The position numbers and the translations under genes are program-made. This document shows, piece after piece, positions 18,575 through 27,370 of a stretch of 64,000 bases of DNA (position 1 is its first letter; every line of letters starts with the position of its first letter). Source of the DNA: UBA1563 sp041671545 (lineage in GTDB: Bacteria > Bacteroidota > Ignavibacteria > Ignavibacteriales > Ignavibacteriaceae); contig JBAZBI010000001.1 in NCBI GenBank assembly GCA_041671545.1, positions 372,001 through 436,000 on the forward strand, written 5' to 3'. The notes under the pieces are model-generated. The model worked only from the letters and a program-made list of their open reading frames with translations, did no database searches and was not told the DNA's origin.

Positions 18575-20287
18575 TTAAAGCTCCGCATTTCCTTTTGCAT
18601 ATCGTTTTATTTTTTGAGTGGTAGTTTTCTCAAATTCTTGTTGACGGATATAAAATTTCTTTATTTGTTTAAACGATGCCAGTTGTTCGTTAGTCTCTTT
18701 AATTACTTCACTTATCTTTTGCTGGATCAACTCTTCAGTAATAGGGACATTATTTCTTTCCGAATATTCAATGAATGCTTCCGCATCAACAAAAATTTGT
18801 GCGGCAATTCGCTCATCATGTTTGTCATCCTTCTCTCCGAAAACTAATGATTCCAACACGTACGGACTGCGGTGCAAAATGTCTTCTATCTCTTCCGGGA
18901 AAATATTTTTCCCGTTATTTGCGATGATCACATTCTTCTTTCTACCACTGATGTGCAGAAATCCATCTTCATCAAAACAACCTAAATCGCCGGTCTTGAA
19001 CCAGCCGTCTTCAAAAGTTTCGGTTGTAAACTTCTCATTTTTATAATAACCAAGCATTACACTCGGACCCTTTGCAAAAATTTCACCAACTCCTTCTTCA
19101 TCCGGTTGATTTATTTTAATTTGAATTCCGGGCAAGGGCAATCCGGCAGCATTATCTTTATAATTATCAAGTTGATTAAGAGCCAATATCGGAGAGGTTT
19201 CTGTTAGACCATAACCTTGTACAAAGTTGAATCCGAATTCTCTCAATCCCTTCGATACTTTGGGATCAGGAGCAGCTCCACCTGCAATGAAGAGCCGAAC
19301 CGATCCACCGAATTTATTGTGTAATTCATGAAATATTTTTTTCTTTGAATTTTTCAGTCCGAACTTTTCCGCAAAATCCGTGACGGTAATTAACGGCTTC
19401 ATTATTACCGATTTCACTTTATCTTTTTCAATCGCTTTGTAAATGGCGCGAAACATTTTTTCAAACAATAGCGGAACACCAAGCAACATGGTAGCGTGAA
19501 CTTTTTGAATATCTTCTGTAACGGTTTTTAATGAGCGGGCAAAGTGTACTGAAGCGCCACTGAAAACCGGACATAAAAATCCGCACGTGCATTCATACGT
19601 ATGATGGATAGGCAGCACAGAGAGAAATTTATCTTCTGGGAAAATGAAAAGCATTTTGGTCATGCTCATCAGATTCGCAACCAAATTCGATTGGCTTAAC
19701 ATCACTCCCTTTGCTCTTCCAAGCGAACCGGATGTAAAAATAATTTCTCCAAGTTCATCCGGATTTATTTTCGGCAACTGATTCGCATTTATAGGTTGAG
19801 TGGTTGAGATCATTTCAGGCATCGAGAAAAAAGAATCGGTCTTCTTCAAATCCATTGTGATGAAATGTTTTAATCTCTTCAATACATCTTTTTTTTCAGA
19901 TAACAACTGCTGATACGAATCTGAAAAGATAATCGCCTCAGCATCCGACTCATGGATAATATTTAGGATTTCGTTCGCGGTAAGATTTTTATCAATCGGA
20001 ACTACAACATAATTGAAAGACATCAACGTTAAATAAGCTATTCCCCATTGTACACGGTTCTCGCCAATCAACGCAACATGCGTACGTTCTTTTATTCCCA
20101 ACTGTTGCAGAGAAGTGCCAAATCTTAGAATATGTTCCATCAATTCCTGGTAAGAGACTTTTGGAATTGGGGTATCGGCTAAATCTTCAAGCGCTATTTT
20201 TTTGCCATACTTTTGAGAAGATTTTAGAACCATATCTTGTAAAGAGGAAATGAACGGAACGTCATAGAGCTTAATATTTACAGCCAT
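18575..20287 (-). CDS. AMP-binding long-chain acyl-CoA synthetase-like protein
   Basis: The 570-residue protein belongs to the ANL adenylating superfamily and would activate a fatty acid through an acyl-adenylate to acyl-CoA. The P-loop is IIFTSGSLGRAKGVMLSQ (usually TSGTTGxPKG). VQGYGLTETSPILALN, the GDLGCFDEDGFLHISGRKKN hinge region and a C-terminal Lys-containing domain follow. The frame opens at 20341, but AAGGAG lies just before the double ATG, so I chose the ATG at 20287, five bases from that box. It is separated by about 100 bp from the DUF433 gene. The fatty-acid substrate range is unknown. Confidence 0.88.
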   Translation of the reverse strand: MAVNIKLYDVPFISSLQDMVLKSSQKYGKKIALEDLADTPIPKVSYQELMEHILRFGTSLQQLGIKERTHVALIGENRVQWGIAYLTLMSFNYVVVPIDKNLTANEILNIIHESDAEAIIFSDSYQQLLSEKKDVLKRLKHFITMDLKKTDSFFSMPEMISTTQPINANQLPKINPDELGEIIFTSGSLGRAKGVMLSQSNLVANLMSMTKMLFIFPEDKFLSVLPIHHTYECTCGFLCPVFSGASVHFARSLKTVTEDIQKVHATMLLGVPLLFEKMFRAIYKAIEKDKVKSVIMKPLITVTDFAEKFGLKNSKKKIFHELHNKFGGSVRLFIAGGAAPDPKVSKGLREFGFNFVQGYGLTETSPILALNQLDNYKDNAAGLPLPGIQIKINQPDEEGVGEIFAKGPSVMLGYYKNEKFTTETFEDGWFKTGDLGCFDEDGFLHISGRKKNVIIANNGKNIFPEEIEDILHRSPYVLESLVFGEKDDKHDERIAAQIFVDAEAFIEYSERNNVPITEELIQQKISEVIKETNEQLASFKQIKKFYIRQQEFEKTTTQKIKRYAKGNAEL

Positions 20288-20360
20288 CATAACTCCTTTG
20301 TGAGTTGTTAGTGGATAGTAGTTGGTTGTTTTTGCGACCAACCATTTTTAATTTTTTGTG

Positions 20361-21689
20361 TTAAACAATTTCCAAACAACGTTCGAGGTCTTTTAAAATG
20401 TCATCACAATTTTCCAGACCGCATGCAAGACGAATTCCACCGGGATGAATTCCCGATTCAATTAATTTGTCTGCCGGAACTGCGGAATGCGTCATTGATG
20501 CCGGATGTTCGATCAATGTTCGCGTATGACCGAGGCTTACCGCAAGCGTCATGGTGTAAGCATTTTTTGCCGCGTAGTTCATAAATTTTCTTCCTAACTC
20601 ACGCATCTCTTCATTTGAATTACCTTTTAAAGCGAAGAAGAGTAATCCGCCCGGAGCAAAGTTTCCGTTAAAATCTTTCATCTGTTTTTTTGCCAACTCA
20701 TAATATTTAAATGAAGGCAATCCGGGATAATTTACCAGTTCAACTTTAGGATGTGAAGAAAGAAACTCGGCAATCTTTTGAGCGTTTTCAATTTGCTTGC
20801 TTATGCGGAGTTGCAAAGTCGGCAATCCGTAAGTTAAAACTGTCCACGCAGCTTTTGTGTTCAATACCGCGCCAAAATCCTTTCGATATAAAACGAGAGA
20901 ATCATAAAAAGATTTTTTTCCGATCACTACTCCACCCATGTCAGTTCCAAATCCGCCAATGCCTTTGGTTAATGAATGGATCGTAAAATCAGCGCCAAGT
21001 TCAATCGGTCTCTGGCAATAAGGAGTCGCAAAAGTATTATCAACAACGATGTAAATTTTTTCCGATTCATTTCGCTTTGCATTTACTTCGTCAAGAATTT
21101 TTCTGATTTCGCCAATATCAATAATATCCAAATTGGGATTAGAAGGAGATTCAAAATAGACCACTCTTGTTTTAGGTGAAAGGACTTTAAAAATATTCTC
21201 CACCTCTGTAAGATCAACTTGAATATTTTTTATTTGATATCTCGGATACCAATTATTTAGAAGAGAAAATGTACAGCCGTAGAGTGTTCGGTGAGAAATA
21301 ATTTCATCGCCGGTTTTAGTAAGAATTCCAAATATCCCGGAGATAGCTCCCATTCCCGTTGAAAAAGTTAAAGCCATCTCACCTTTTTCTATGTACGCAA
21401 GATTTTCTTCGAGCAGGTCTTTATTCGGTTCGCCGAGTCTATCGTAAATGTAAATTGGACGGGAGTTTTCTGTCATAAAATCAGAATGAGCAAACTCAGA
21501 AAATCCTTCGGCACCACGTTCAACCGAATCGAGCCGAAAAATTACCGAAGAAGTAAGCGGTGCAACAACATGATGTGCATAATCCCATTTATTCGATTGA
21601 TTTTTTCCATAAATGAGATGTGTCTCCATTGAATAATTTTTGTCATCAACGGATTCGTTATTAACTAAAGAATCATTTTCCTTTTCCAT
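20361..21689 (-). CDS. Cys/Met metabolism PLP-dependent enzyme (methionine gamma-lyase-like)
   Basis: The 442-residue protein is a fold-type I PLP enzyme of the transsulfuration family. The PLP Lys lies in HSLTKGIGGFGTDMGGVV; FSTGMGAISGI binds the phosphate, YFESPSNPNLDIIDI and VVDNTFATPYCQRP hold the ring-stacking and Asp residues, and TMTLAVSLGHTRTLIEHPASMTH is near the C-terminus. An N-terminal extension of about 25 residues carries no known domain. The family includes methionine gamma-lyase, cystathionine gamma-lyase/synthase and O-acetylhomoserine sulfhydrylase; methionine gamma-lyase is my best guess. It precedes the acyl-CoA synthetase gene by 73 bp. No SAM riboswitch-like structure was recognised upstream. 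Confidence 0.85.
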   Translation of the reverse strand: MEKENDSLVNNESVDDKNYSMETHLIYGKNQSNKWDYAHHVVAPLTSSVIFRLDSVERGAEGFSEFAHSDFMTENSRPIYIYDRLGEPNKDLLEENLAYIEKGEMALTFSTGMGAISGIFGILTKTGDEIISHRTLYGCTFSLLNNWYPRYQIKNIQVDLTEVENIFKVLSPKTRVVYFESPSNPNLDIIDIGEIRKILDEVNAKRNESEKIYIVVDNTFATPYCQRPIELGADFTIHSLTKGIGGFGTDMGGVVIGKKSFYDSLVLYRKDFGAVLNTKAAWTVLTYGLPTLQLRISKQIENAQKIAEFLSSHPKVELVNYPGLPSFKYYELAKKQMKDFNGNFAPGGLLFFALKGNSNEEMRELGRKFMNYAAKNAYTMTLAVSLGHTRTLIEHPASMTHSAVPADKLIESGIHPGGIRLACGLENCDDILKDLERCLEIV

Positions 21690-21868
21690 CGTCTTCCCTG
21701 TGAAAAATTGTGTAAAAAATGTATCTAAACTTAGCTATTTCTTTTCTAATTGGGAAACTGAGGAGGATCGATACGCATCGAATGGAAAACTTCATCATTC
21801 ACTATTCCCTGTTCGATATTCAATATTTAAAAGAGAGGTAAATAAAATCATTCCCTACCAACACTACA

Positions 21869-22678
21869 CTATTCTTTCACACCACCCATCATAATTCCTT
21901 TGATGTAATATTTTTGAAGTGCTAGAAAGACGATCACAACCGGAATAATAGTTACCACAGAACCAGCCATCATCAGTTCCGGATCTTTGGTATGTTCTCC
22001 CATCAAGTTGGCAAGGGCAACAGGCAGTGTGTACATTGAATTGTCTGTAAGCACGATCAACGGCCAAAGAAAATCATTCCACGTTCCAAGAAAGGTGAAC
22101 AACGCAAGCGTTACCAAAATTGGTGTGCAAAGCGGAAGAATAATTTTCCAATAAATTTGGAAGTCGCTGGCGCCGTCTATTCTTGCTGATTCGAGAAGAC
22201 TATCCGGAATTGAAATAGCGTACTGCCGGATCATAAATATTCCGAAAATATTTGCTAATCCGGGGATTACGATAGCCATATAGGTATTGATGAATCCCAT
22301 TTGTTTTAACATAAGGAACAAAGGAAGCATGGTTACTTGTGCAGGAATTATCATCGAACTTAAAAGTATTGTAAAGAGTTTATCCTTTCCGCTAAACCTA
22401 AATTTAGCGAAAGCATAACCAGCCATTGAGTTGAACAGAAGTGAAACGGCGGTAACTAATAAAGAAAGGATGAGACTATTGGTAAAATTTGAGAGCGCGT
22501 TCAATCTTGTAAAAAGTGTTTGAAACTGAATCAGCGTTGCAACATCAGGAAAAAATCTTGGGGGATACACACTTGCATGCCCGTCAGCCATTAGTGAAGC
22601 AGAGATCATCCAAATGAACGGAGCGATGGTAAGAAGTCCGGAAATACTTAAAAAAAGATAGAGAAAAACTTTTTTCAT
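21869..22678 (-). CDS. Carbohydrate ABC transporter permease, MalG type
   Basis: The 269-residue inner-membrane protein has six predicted helices and the ABC permease EAA loop (SARIDGASDFQIYWKIILPLCTPIL), which contacts the ATPase. The N-terminus with one helix followed by a periplasmic stretch and WNDFLWPLIVL near the end are typical of CUT1 MalG-like subunits. It is the last gene of the sugar operon. Its start lies one base from the stop of the partner permease, so the two are translated together. Confidence 0.92.
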   Translation of the reverse strand: MKKVFLYLFLSISGLLTIAPFIWMISASLMADGHASVYPPRFFPDVATLIQFQTLFTRLNALSNFTNSLILSLLVTAVSLLFNSMAGYAFAKFRFSGKDKLFTILLSSMIIPAQVTMLPLFLMLKQMGFINTYMAIVIPGLANIFGIFMIRQYAISIPDSLLESARIDGASDFQIYWKIILPLCTPILVTLALFTFLGTWNDFLWPLIVLTDNSMYTLPVALANLMGEHTKDPELMMAGSVVTIIPVVIVFLALQKYYIKGIMMGGVKE

Positions 22679-22679
22679 A

Positions 22680-23564
22680 CTACGTATGCTTCAATTTTTT
22701 ATGAATAAGGGATTGTATTACTGTTCCAAGAAAAATTATAAAAAATAAAACGAATGCTATTGCCGCCGAGTAACCCATATTCCACCAACGGAAACCTTCT
22801 TGATACATATATTGAACAATGCTGAGTGTTTTGTTCAGCGGTCCGCCTTGCGTCATGATGTAAGGTTCGGCAAACAATTGGAAGTATCCGATCATTGTTA
22901 TGACACTGATAAAAAGCGTTGTCGGAACAAGCATCGGCAAAGTAATGGAACGAAACTGCTGCCACCAGGATGCTCCTTCTATTGTTGCGGCTTCATAAAG
23001 ATCGGATGGAATGTTGTTCAACCCTGCAATAAAAATGATCATGTTGTAACCAAAATTTTTCCAAACAGACATCAGTACAATTGCGGGCATCGCCCAAAAT
23101 GGATCTCCAAGCCAATCAACCGGATTTATCTGAAAAAATCCGAGCAGATAATTCAACAAACCAAATCGTGGATGATAAATGAACCGCCAAACAATTGCTA
23201 CCGCTATTAACGTGGTTACAACCGGCATAAAATAGGTCAGGCGGAAAATTCCTTTAAACTTTACAAGCTTTGCATTGAGTAACATCGCTGCAAAAAGAGA
23301 AACAAAAACCGATAACGGTCCGGCAAGAATTACAAAGAAGAAAGTGTTTTGCAGTGCCGTCCAGAATAGCGGATCTTCAAATAATTGTGTGTAGTTGCGC
23401 AGACCGATAAACCGTGCATTAGAAAAATTTCCAAGCGAATAAATATCGAAGTCAGTAAAGCTGATAACGAATGCTGATATCACCGGAATAAAAAAGAAAA
23501 CAAAGATGGCAAGCATCGCCGGACCCAGAAAAAAAATGAGCGCTTTGAAATTATTATTCTTCAT
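22680..23564 (-). CDS. Carbohydrate ABC transporter permease, MalF type
   Basis: The 294-residue inner-membrane protein has six helices and the EAA loop (EAATIEGASWWQQFRSITLPMLVPTTLF). The start MKNNNFKALIFFLGPAMLAIFV and the PYIMTQGGPLNKT loop are typical of CUT1 MalF-like subunits without the extra periplasmic domain of E. coli MalF. It lies between the binding lipoprotein (28 bp upstream) and the MalG-type gene. With the ATPase at 29.5-30.6 kb it should form the import channel. Confidence 0.92.
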   Translation of the reverse strand: MKNNNFKALIFFLGPAMLAIFVFFFIPVISAFVISFTDFDIYSLGNFSNARFIGLRNYTQLFEDPLFWTALQNTFFFVILAGPLSVFVSLFAAMLLNAKLVKFKGIFRLTYFMPVVTTLIAVAIVWRFIYHPRFGLLNYLLGFFQINPVDWLGDPFWAMPAIVLMSVWKNFGYNMIIFIAGLNNIPSDLYEAATIEGASWWQQFRSITLPMLVPTTLFISVITMIGYFQLFAEPYIMTQGGPLNKTLSIVQYMYQEGFRWWNMGYSAAIAFVLFFIIFLGTVIQSLIHKKLKHT

Positions 23565-23592
23565 AAATTTTTTAAGTGTTTTCTTTGCATAG

Positions 23593-24969
23593 TCATTTTT
23601 TGTATTTGAGATTTCTACTGATCATCCATCTTCTTTTTTCAAGAATTGTATTCACATCACCATCCATCGCTTTCATCGCTTCATTAACGGTCATTACACC
23701 GCGCGCTGTATACTCTGCATATTGCTGCAACTTAGAAAAAACGATTTGTTCCCACTCCGGAATTTTTGGAGTTGCTACAACATTTTGGAACTGGTCGTAA
23801 AAAGATTTTAGATAAATATCATTTTTTAATAAAGGATCATTCCATGCTTCCTTTACCGCAGGTAAATCATTTATTAAATGATACAATTCCGCTTGTGTTT
23901 TTGGAGTTGAAAGATATTCGATAAACTTCCATGCGGATTCTTTTTTCTTTGAATGCTTCGACATTACCAAACTCGATCCACCTGCAAGAGATACTCCGGG
24001 ATATTTTCCACCGACCATGTTCGGTAAAGGAGCGGTCATCCATTTATCGGCAAGATTTCCCGTCATCCATTTTTTAAACTCGTTAACGTTCCAGGGACCG
24101 GAGATATACATATTTAAATATTCCCCGGCGAAAGCTTGATAGATATTTGTCACTTGCGAGACACTCATTGGCGCCAGCTTTTCTTTTATAAAATTGATCA
24201 AGAAAGAAAAAGCAGTTTGAAATTCCTTCGACTGAAAATTTCCATACGTGGCATTATTCTTTAAAAGATTTGCATTTGCTTGTAAACCGAAAATTACAAA
24301 CGGCGCCCATTCATTAGTTGGAATGTAGATCGGATATTTGTCTGCCGGTTGCGTTGCTTTAATTTTTTTAGAGCAATCATAAAGTTCTTCCCACGTTTTT
24401 GGTGGCAAATTGTATCCAGCTTTTGCTAAGACATCTTTTCGATAAAACAACACACGGGTGTCAACGTACCAGGGAATTCCATACACTCCGCTCTCGAGTA
24501 CGTTTGTATCCCAAATTCCTTCAAAATATTTTTCTCTTTTCACAACTGATGAATTTTGAATCCACGGATTAAGTTCTTCAATTGCCCCAAGTGCGGAAAA
24601 CTGAGGCACCCAGGTATTTCCAAGTTGATAAACGTCAGGAGAATTATCGCTCGCATATGCAGTAACAAGTTTTTCCTGTGCTGCAGTCCAGGGAACCATT
24701 TGTACTTTTATTTTTATTCCCGGATTTTGTTTTTCAAATTCCGGTACAAGTTTTTGAACAAATTCTCCTTCTGCTCCCATCGCCCAAAAACTAATTTCAG
24801 TTTGGGAATCTTTTTTTTGATTGCATGAAAGAAAAAGTAAAGAAAAGAGAAAAAGCAAATAGCACGCGGATTTAGCGGATGAAACTGATTTCAACGGATT
24901 TCTAAGACCGGTTTGAAAAAACTTTTTCTGACTCAACTGTTTCAATCTGCTCGACAAATAGCTTCTCAT
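23593..24969 (-). CDS. Extracellular sugar-binding lipoprotein (family 1 solute-binding protein)
   Basis: The 458-residue protein is the substrate-binding part of a CUT1 sugar importer. A lipobox LFLSC puts the lipidated Cys at residue 49. The mature part begins with EISFWAMGAEGEFVQKLVPE, as in MalE-like proteins, and has WNVNEFKKW and YPGVSLAGGSSLVMSKHSKKKE. The n-region of the signal peptide is unusually long at about 36 residues; part of it is encoded by a short GCGGATTT-like repeat (24862-24903), so translation may start further in. The ATG overlaps the GH144 gene stop as ATGA. The ligand is probably an oligosaccharide released by that enzyme (inference). Confidence 0.88.
   Translation of the reverse strand: MRSYLSSRLKQLSQKKFFQTGLRNPLKSVSSAKSACYLLFLFSLLFLSCNQKKDSQTEISFWAMGAEGEFVQKLVPEFEKQNPGIKIKVQMVPWTAAQEKLVTAYASDNSPDVYQLGNTWVPQFSALGAIEELNPWIQNSSVVKREKYFEGIWDTNVLESGVYGIPWYVDTRVLFYRKDVLAKAGYNLPPKTWEELYDCSKKIKATQPADKYPIYIPTNEWAPFVIFGLQANANLLKNNATYGNFQSKEFQTAFSFLINFIKEKLAPMSVSQVTNIYQAFAGEYLNMYISGPWNVNEFKKWMTGNLADKWMTAPLPNMVGGKYPGVSLAGGSSLVMSKHSKKKESAWKFIEYLSTPKTQAELYHLINDLPAVKEAWNDPLLKNDIYLKSFYDQFQNVVATPKIPEWEQIVFSKLQQYAEYTARGVMTVNEAMKAMDGDVNTILEKRRWMISRNLKYKK
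24862..24903. repeat. Degenerate CGGATTT repeat block inside the binding-protein gene
   Basis: Four copies of a CGGATTT-like heptamer (CGGATTT, CGGATGA, CTGATTT, CGGATTT) occur about 10 bp apart. From memory, GGATTT-rich interspersed repeats of this style are common in Bacteroidota-related genomes. Here the block lies within the reading frame and encodes part of the long n-region of the lipoprotein signal peptide. Confidence 0.5.
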
Positions 24970-27356
24970 TTGAGTATCAACATCTTCTTTGTCTGGGTAA
25001 ATTGTTCTGTTTTCAATTGATAAAAGTAAATGCCGCTCGACAGATCATAATCTTTTGATTGGAAATTAGTACGATACTTTCCTGCACTCTGCATTCCATT
25101 TAACAGTTCGGCAATTTGATTTCCAAGAACATCAAATATTTTTAAAGTAACAAAACTGTTTGTTGGAAGTTGATAACTGATCATCGTTTCAGGATTGAAT
25201 GGATTTGGATAATTCTGATTTAACGCAAATTCTGCCGGCATTTCGTTATCTGTTTCAACATCCGAAGGATCAGGAACAAACCCGATTTTATTCATCGCGC
25301 TGTCTATTTCGGAATTTTTCATAAAATTATTCCAGAGCAATTGAGAGCGGTAATTCTCAACCATCCCGATGATCGGACCTTGATCTATCGCTATATAACT
25401 TGACGCATACCAATTTTCTTTTACATTAAATGCATCTTTAAATCCATAGATTCCCCAAATTCTATCTCCGTAAGTAAAGTAGAAATTTTTGAACGCCATG
25501 ATAGACTCGCTTGGAGTGTAGGGCATTGAAGACAAAGCGGCGGTTGGCGAAATAGTTCCGTTATCTCTCGAAACTTCATGAACGCCATAACCGAACGGAT
25601 CGTCGCTTGCCGTCATTCCCCATGTAAGAATATTGTAGCCGGGCATTCCTTTCGGATTTGCTTTTGCATACTCACGGTGGATCAAAGAGTGATTTTTATT
25701 GTTCACAAAATAATTTGTGAACGAATCTTTTTTATTTCTTGGATCGAATCCCAAAAAAGAATAGTGAGCGAAAAATAATGGTCCGCCGTAATCCCAACCG
25801 ACATCAAGTTTATAACCGTAGAAAGTTTTTCCATTTTTATAATACGAGTTGCCGGCCCAACCGTTTTTGTAAAGACTCGCAGGAACTCCGTGCGTTGGCG
25901 ATGCGATCCCAAGAATATAAACGATCATCGCTTCACTCCATCCTGTAATTTGCATGTTCATTTGCCAGGCATAATTTGGTGACCAATGCCAGTATAAAAA
26001 ATTGCTCGTTGTTGTTCTTCTGTACCAATCAAATTCGGCTGATTCCCAAAGACGTGTAGTTACTGCACGGATTGAATCTTCATCCGCATTATTCTGATCA
26101 AAATATTTTCTTGCTGTTAATAATCCTTGGAGCATGAATGAAGATTCGACCAGATCACCACCATTGTCATAAGTTCCGAAAGGAATTACTTTTCCGGTTT
26201 GCCCATTCAACCAGTGAGACCAAATTCCATGAAAACGATCGGCTTTATTTTCAAGAAAATTAGCAATTTTCAAAATCCGCTCTGTTCCCTGCTGGCGAGA
26301 AATAAATCCCCGTTCAATTCCAACAAGAAGCGCCATCACTCCAAATCCGGAACCACCGATAGTTACTGTGTTTCCCGATCCATAACGCTCGCGAATCAAA
26401 CCGGAAACCGGATGAGCGTAATCCCAAAAAAATCTAAAAGTCGATTCTTGCAGCATCGTTAAAAGTTCGTCATCATTCAAAATTCTGGTAGTTGCTGTAA
26501 CTTCCGCACTTAAAGCCGATTCATTAAAACTTCCGTCAATTGCAGAAACTTTATAGGTTCCGCTCAAGTTCGGCGCACCGACAAAGTCGATAAAAAATCT
26601 ATCCTCTCGTGCGGCTGTTCCGATTTGAGTATAATTTCCATTGTTAAGTTTGTAAATTCTATAACCGGTAACACTGGTTTCCGGGTTGAAATCCCATGAA
26701 ATATCAATGTGTTTATAATAACTTTTTGCCATTACGTTTTGAGGTGTACCCGGCGGAGTTAGAGTTCCAGCTAAAGACATGCGTACTTCATCAAGATAAA
26801 AAATATGTTGAACAGCGTCGGCGCTATTTTGTCCAAAGAAGATCGTTTTGATCATTGTTAAATCTGCACCGCCAGGATTTGTCTTGAATATAGAGAGTGG
26901 AACGGCAATCTTAAACCATGTATTTAACGGAACAACGGAAACATAATTTGATAAAGGTTGTTTCAAAGTTTTGGCGCCGGTTAAATCTTCTAAATAAATT
27001 AGCGGTAGATCAGTGTTAGCGATTGAGGTTGTTGTATATGCCATAAAGACGAGAGAATCTTTTGTTGTTACATCTCTACCAGGCCAATCAATTCCGGCAA
27101 CAGCAATTCCCCAATCGCCGCCGGTCATTGAAGTATATTTTAAACGAAGCGAGTTAGTGCCGGAATATTTTATCGTAGTTTCAACCGGAAATTTATTTGT
27201 GTTGATCAGTTCGAGCAAACTTCCGTTGCTAGAAAATCCCCAACTTGGATCGTAGTAAGAAGCAGTTGGACTATCGTTAAAAAAAACGAAATCTTGCGCA
27301 AAACTTTTCATCGTCAGGATGAAAAGAGAAATGTAAATTATTTTAATGTATTTCAT
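24966..27356 (-). CDS. T9SS-secreted glycoside hydrolase with PF10091 glucoamylase-type domain (GH144-like)
   Basis: The 796-residue exported enzyme has a signal peptide ending SFAQ, a beta-sandwich carbohydrate-binding-like region (about 25-200), a fibronectin III domain (PPGTPQNVMAK onward, about 205-295), an alpha/alpha-barrel from about 300 to 700 and a T9SS sorting domain (NYPNPFNPETMISY ... TKKMLILK). The catalytic region has STFRFFWDYAHPVSGLIRER and GGSGFGVMALLVGIERGFI, the pattern of the family that includes GH144 endo-beta-1,2-glucanases. I chose the ATG at 27356 over a TTG three codons earlier. It precedes the binding-protein gene with a 4-bp overlap. Substrate specificity is inferred, not proven. 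Confidence 0.82.
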   Translation of the reverse strand: MKYIKIIYISLFILTMKSFAQDFVFFNDSPTASYYDPSWGFSSNGSLLELINTNKFPVETTIKYSGTNSLRLKYTSMTGGDWGIAVAGIDWPGRDVTTKDSLVFMAYTTTSIANTDLPLIYLEDLTGAKTLKQPLSNYVSVVPLNTWFKIAVPLSIFKTNPGGADLTMIKTIFFGQNSADAVQHIFYLDEVRMSLAGTLTPPGTPQNVMAKSYYKHIDISWDFNPETSVTGYRIYKLNNGNYTQIGTAAREDRFFIDFVGAPNLSGTYKVSAIDGSFNESALSAEVTATTRILNDDELLTMLQESTFRFFWDYAHPVSGLIRERYGSGNTVTIGGSGFGVMALLVGIERGFISRQQGTERILKIANFLENKADRFHGIWSHWLNGQTGKVIPFGTYDNGGDLVESSFMLQGLLTARKYFDQNNADEDSIRAVTTRLWESAEFDWYRRTTTSNFLYWHWSPNYAWQMNMQITGWSEAMIVYILGIASPTHGVPASLYKNGWAGNSYYKNGKTFYGYKLDVGWDYGGPLFFAHYSFLGFDPRNKKDSFTNYFVNNKNHSLIHREYAKANPKGMPGYNILTWGMTASDDPFGYGVHEVSRDNGTISPTAALSSMPYTPSESIMAFKNFYFTYGDRIWGIYGFKDAFNVKENWYASSYIAIDQGPIIGMVENYRSQLLWNNFMKNSEIDSAMNKIGFVPDPSDVETDNEMPAEFALNQNYPNPFNPETMISYQLPTNSFVTLKIFDVLGNQIAELLNGMQSAGKYRTNFQSKDYDLSSGIYFYQLKTEQFTQTKKMLILK

Positions 27357-27370
27357 TGTTATCAAACTTT

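Noticed and set aside
22800..23210. A 136-codon plus-strand open frame inside the MalF-type permease gene
   Set aside because: It is antisense to conserved permease sequence and its Cys- and Asn-rich content reflects the other strand.
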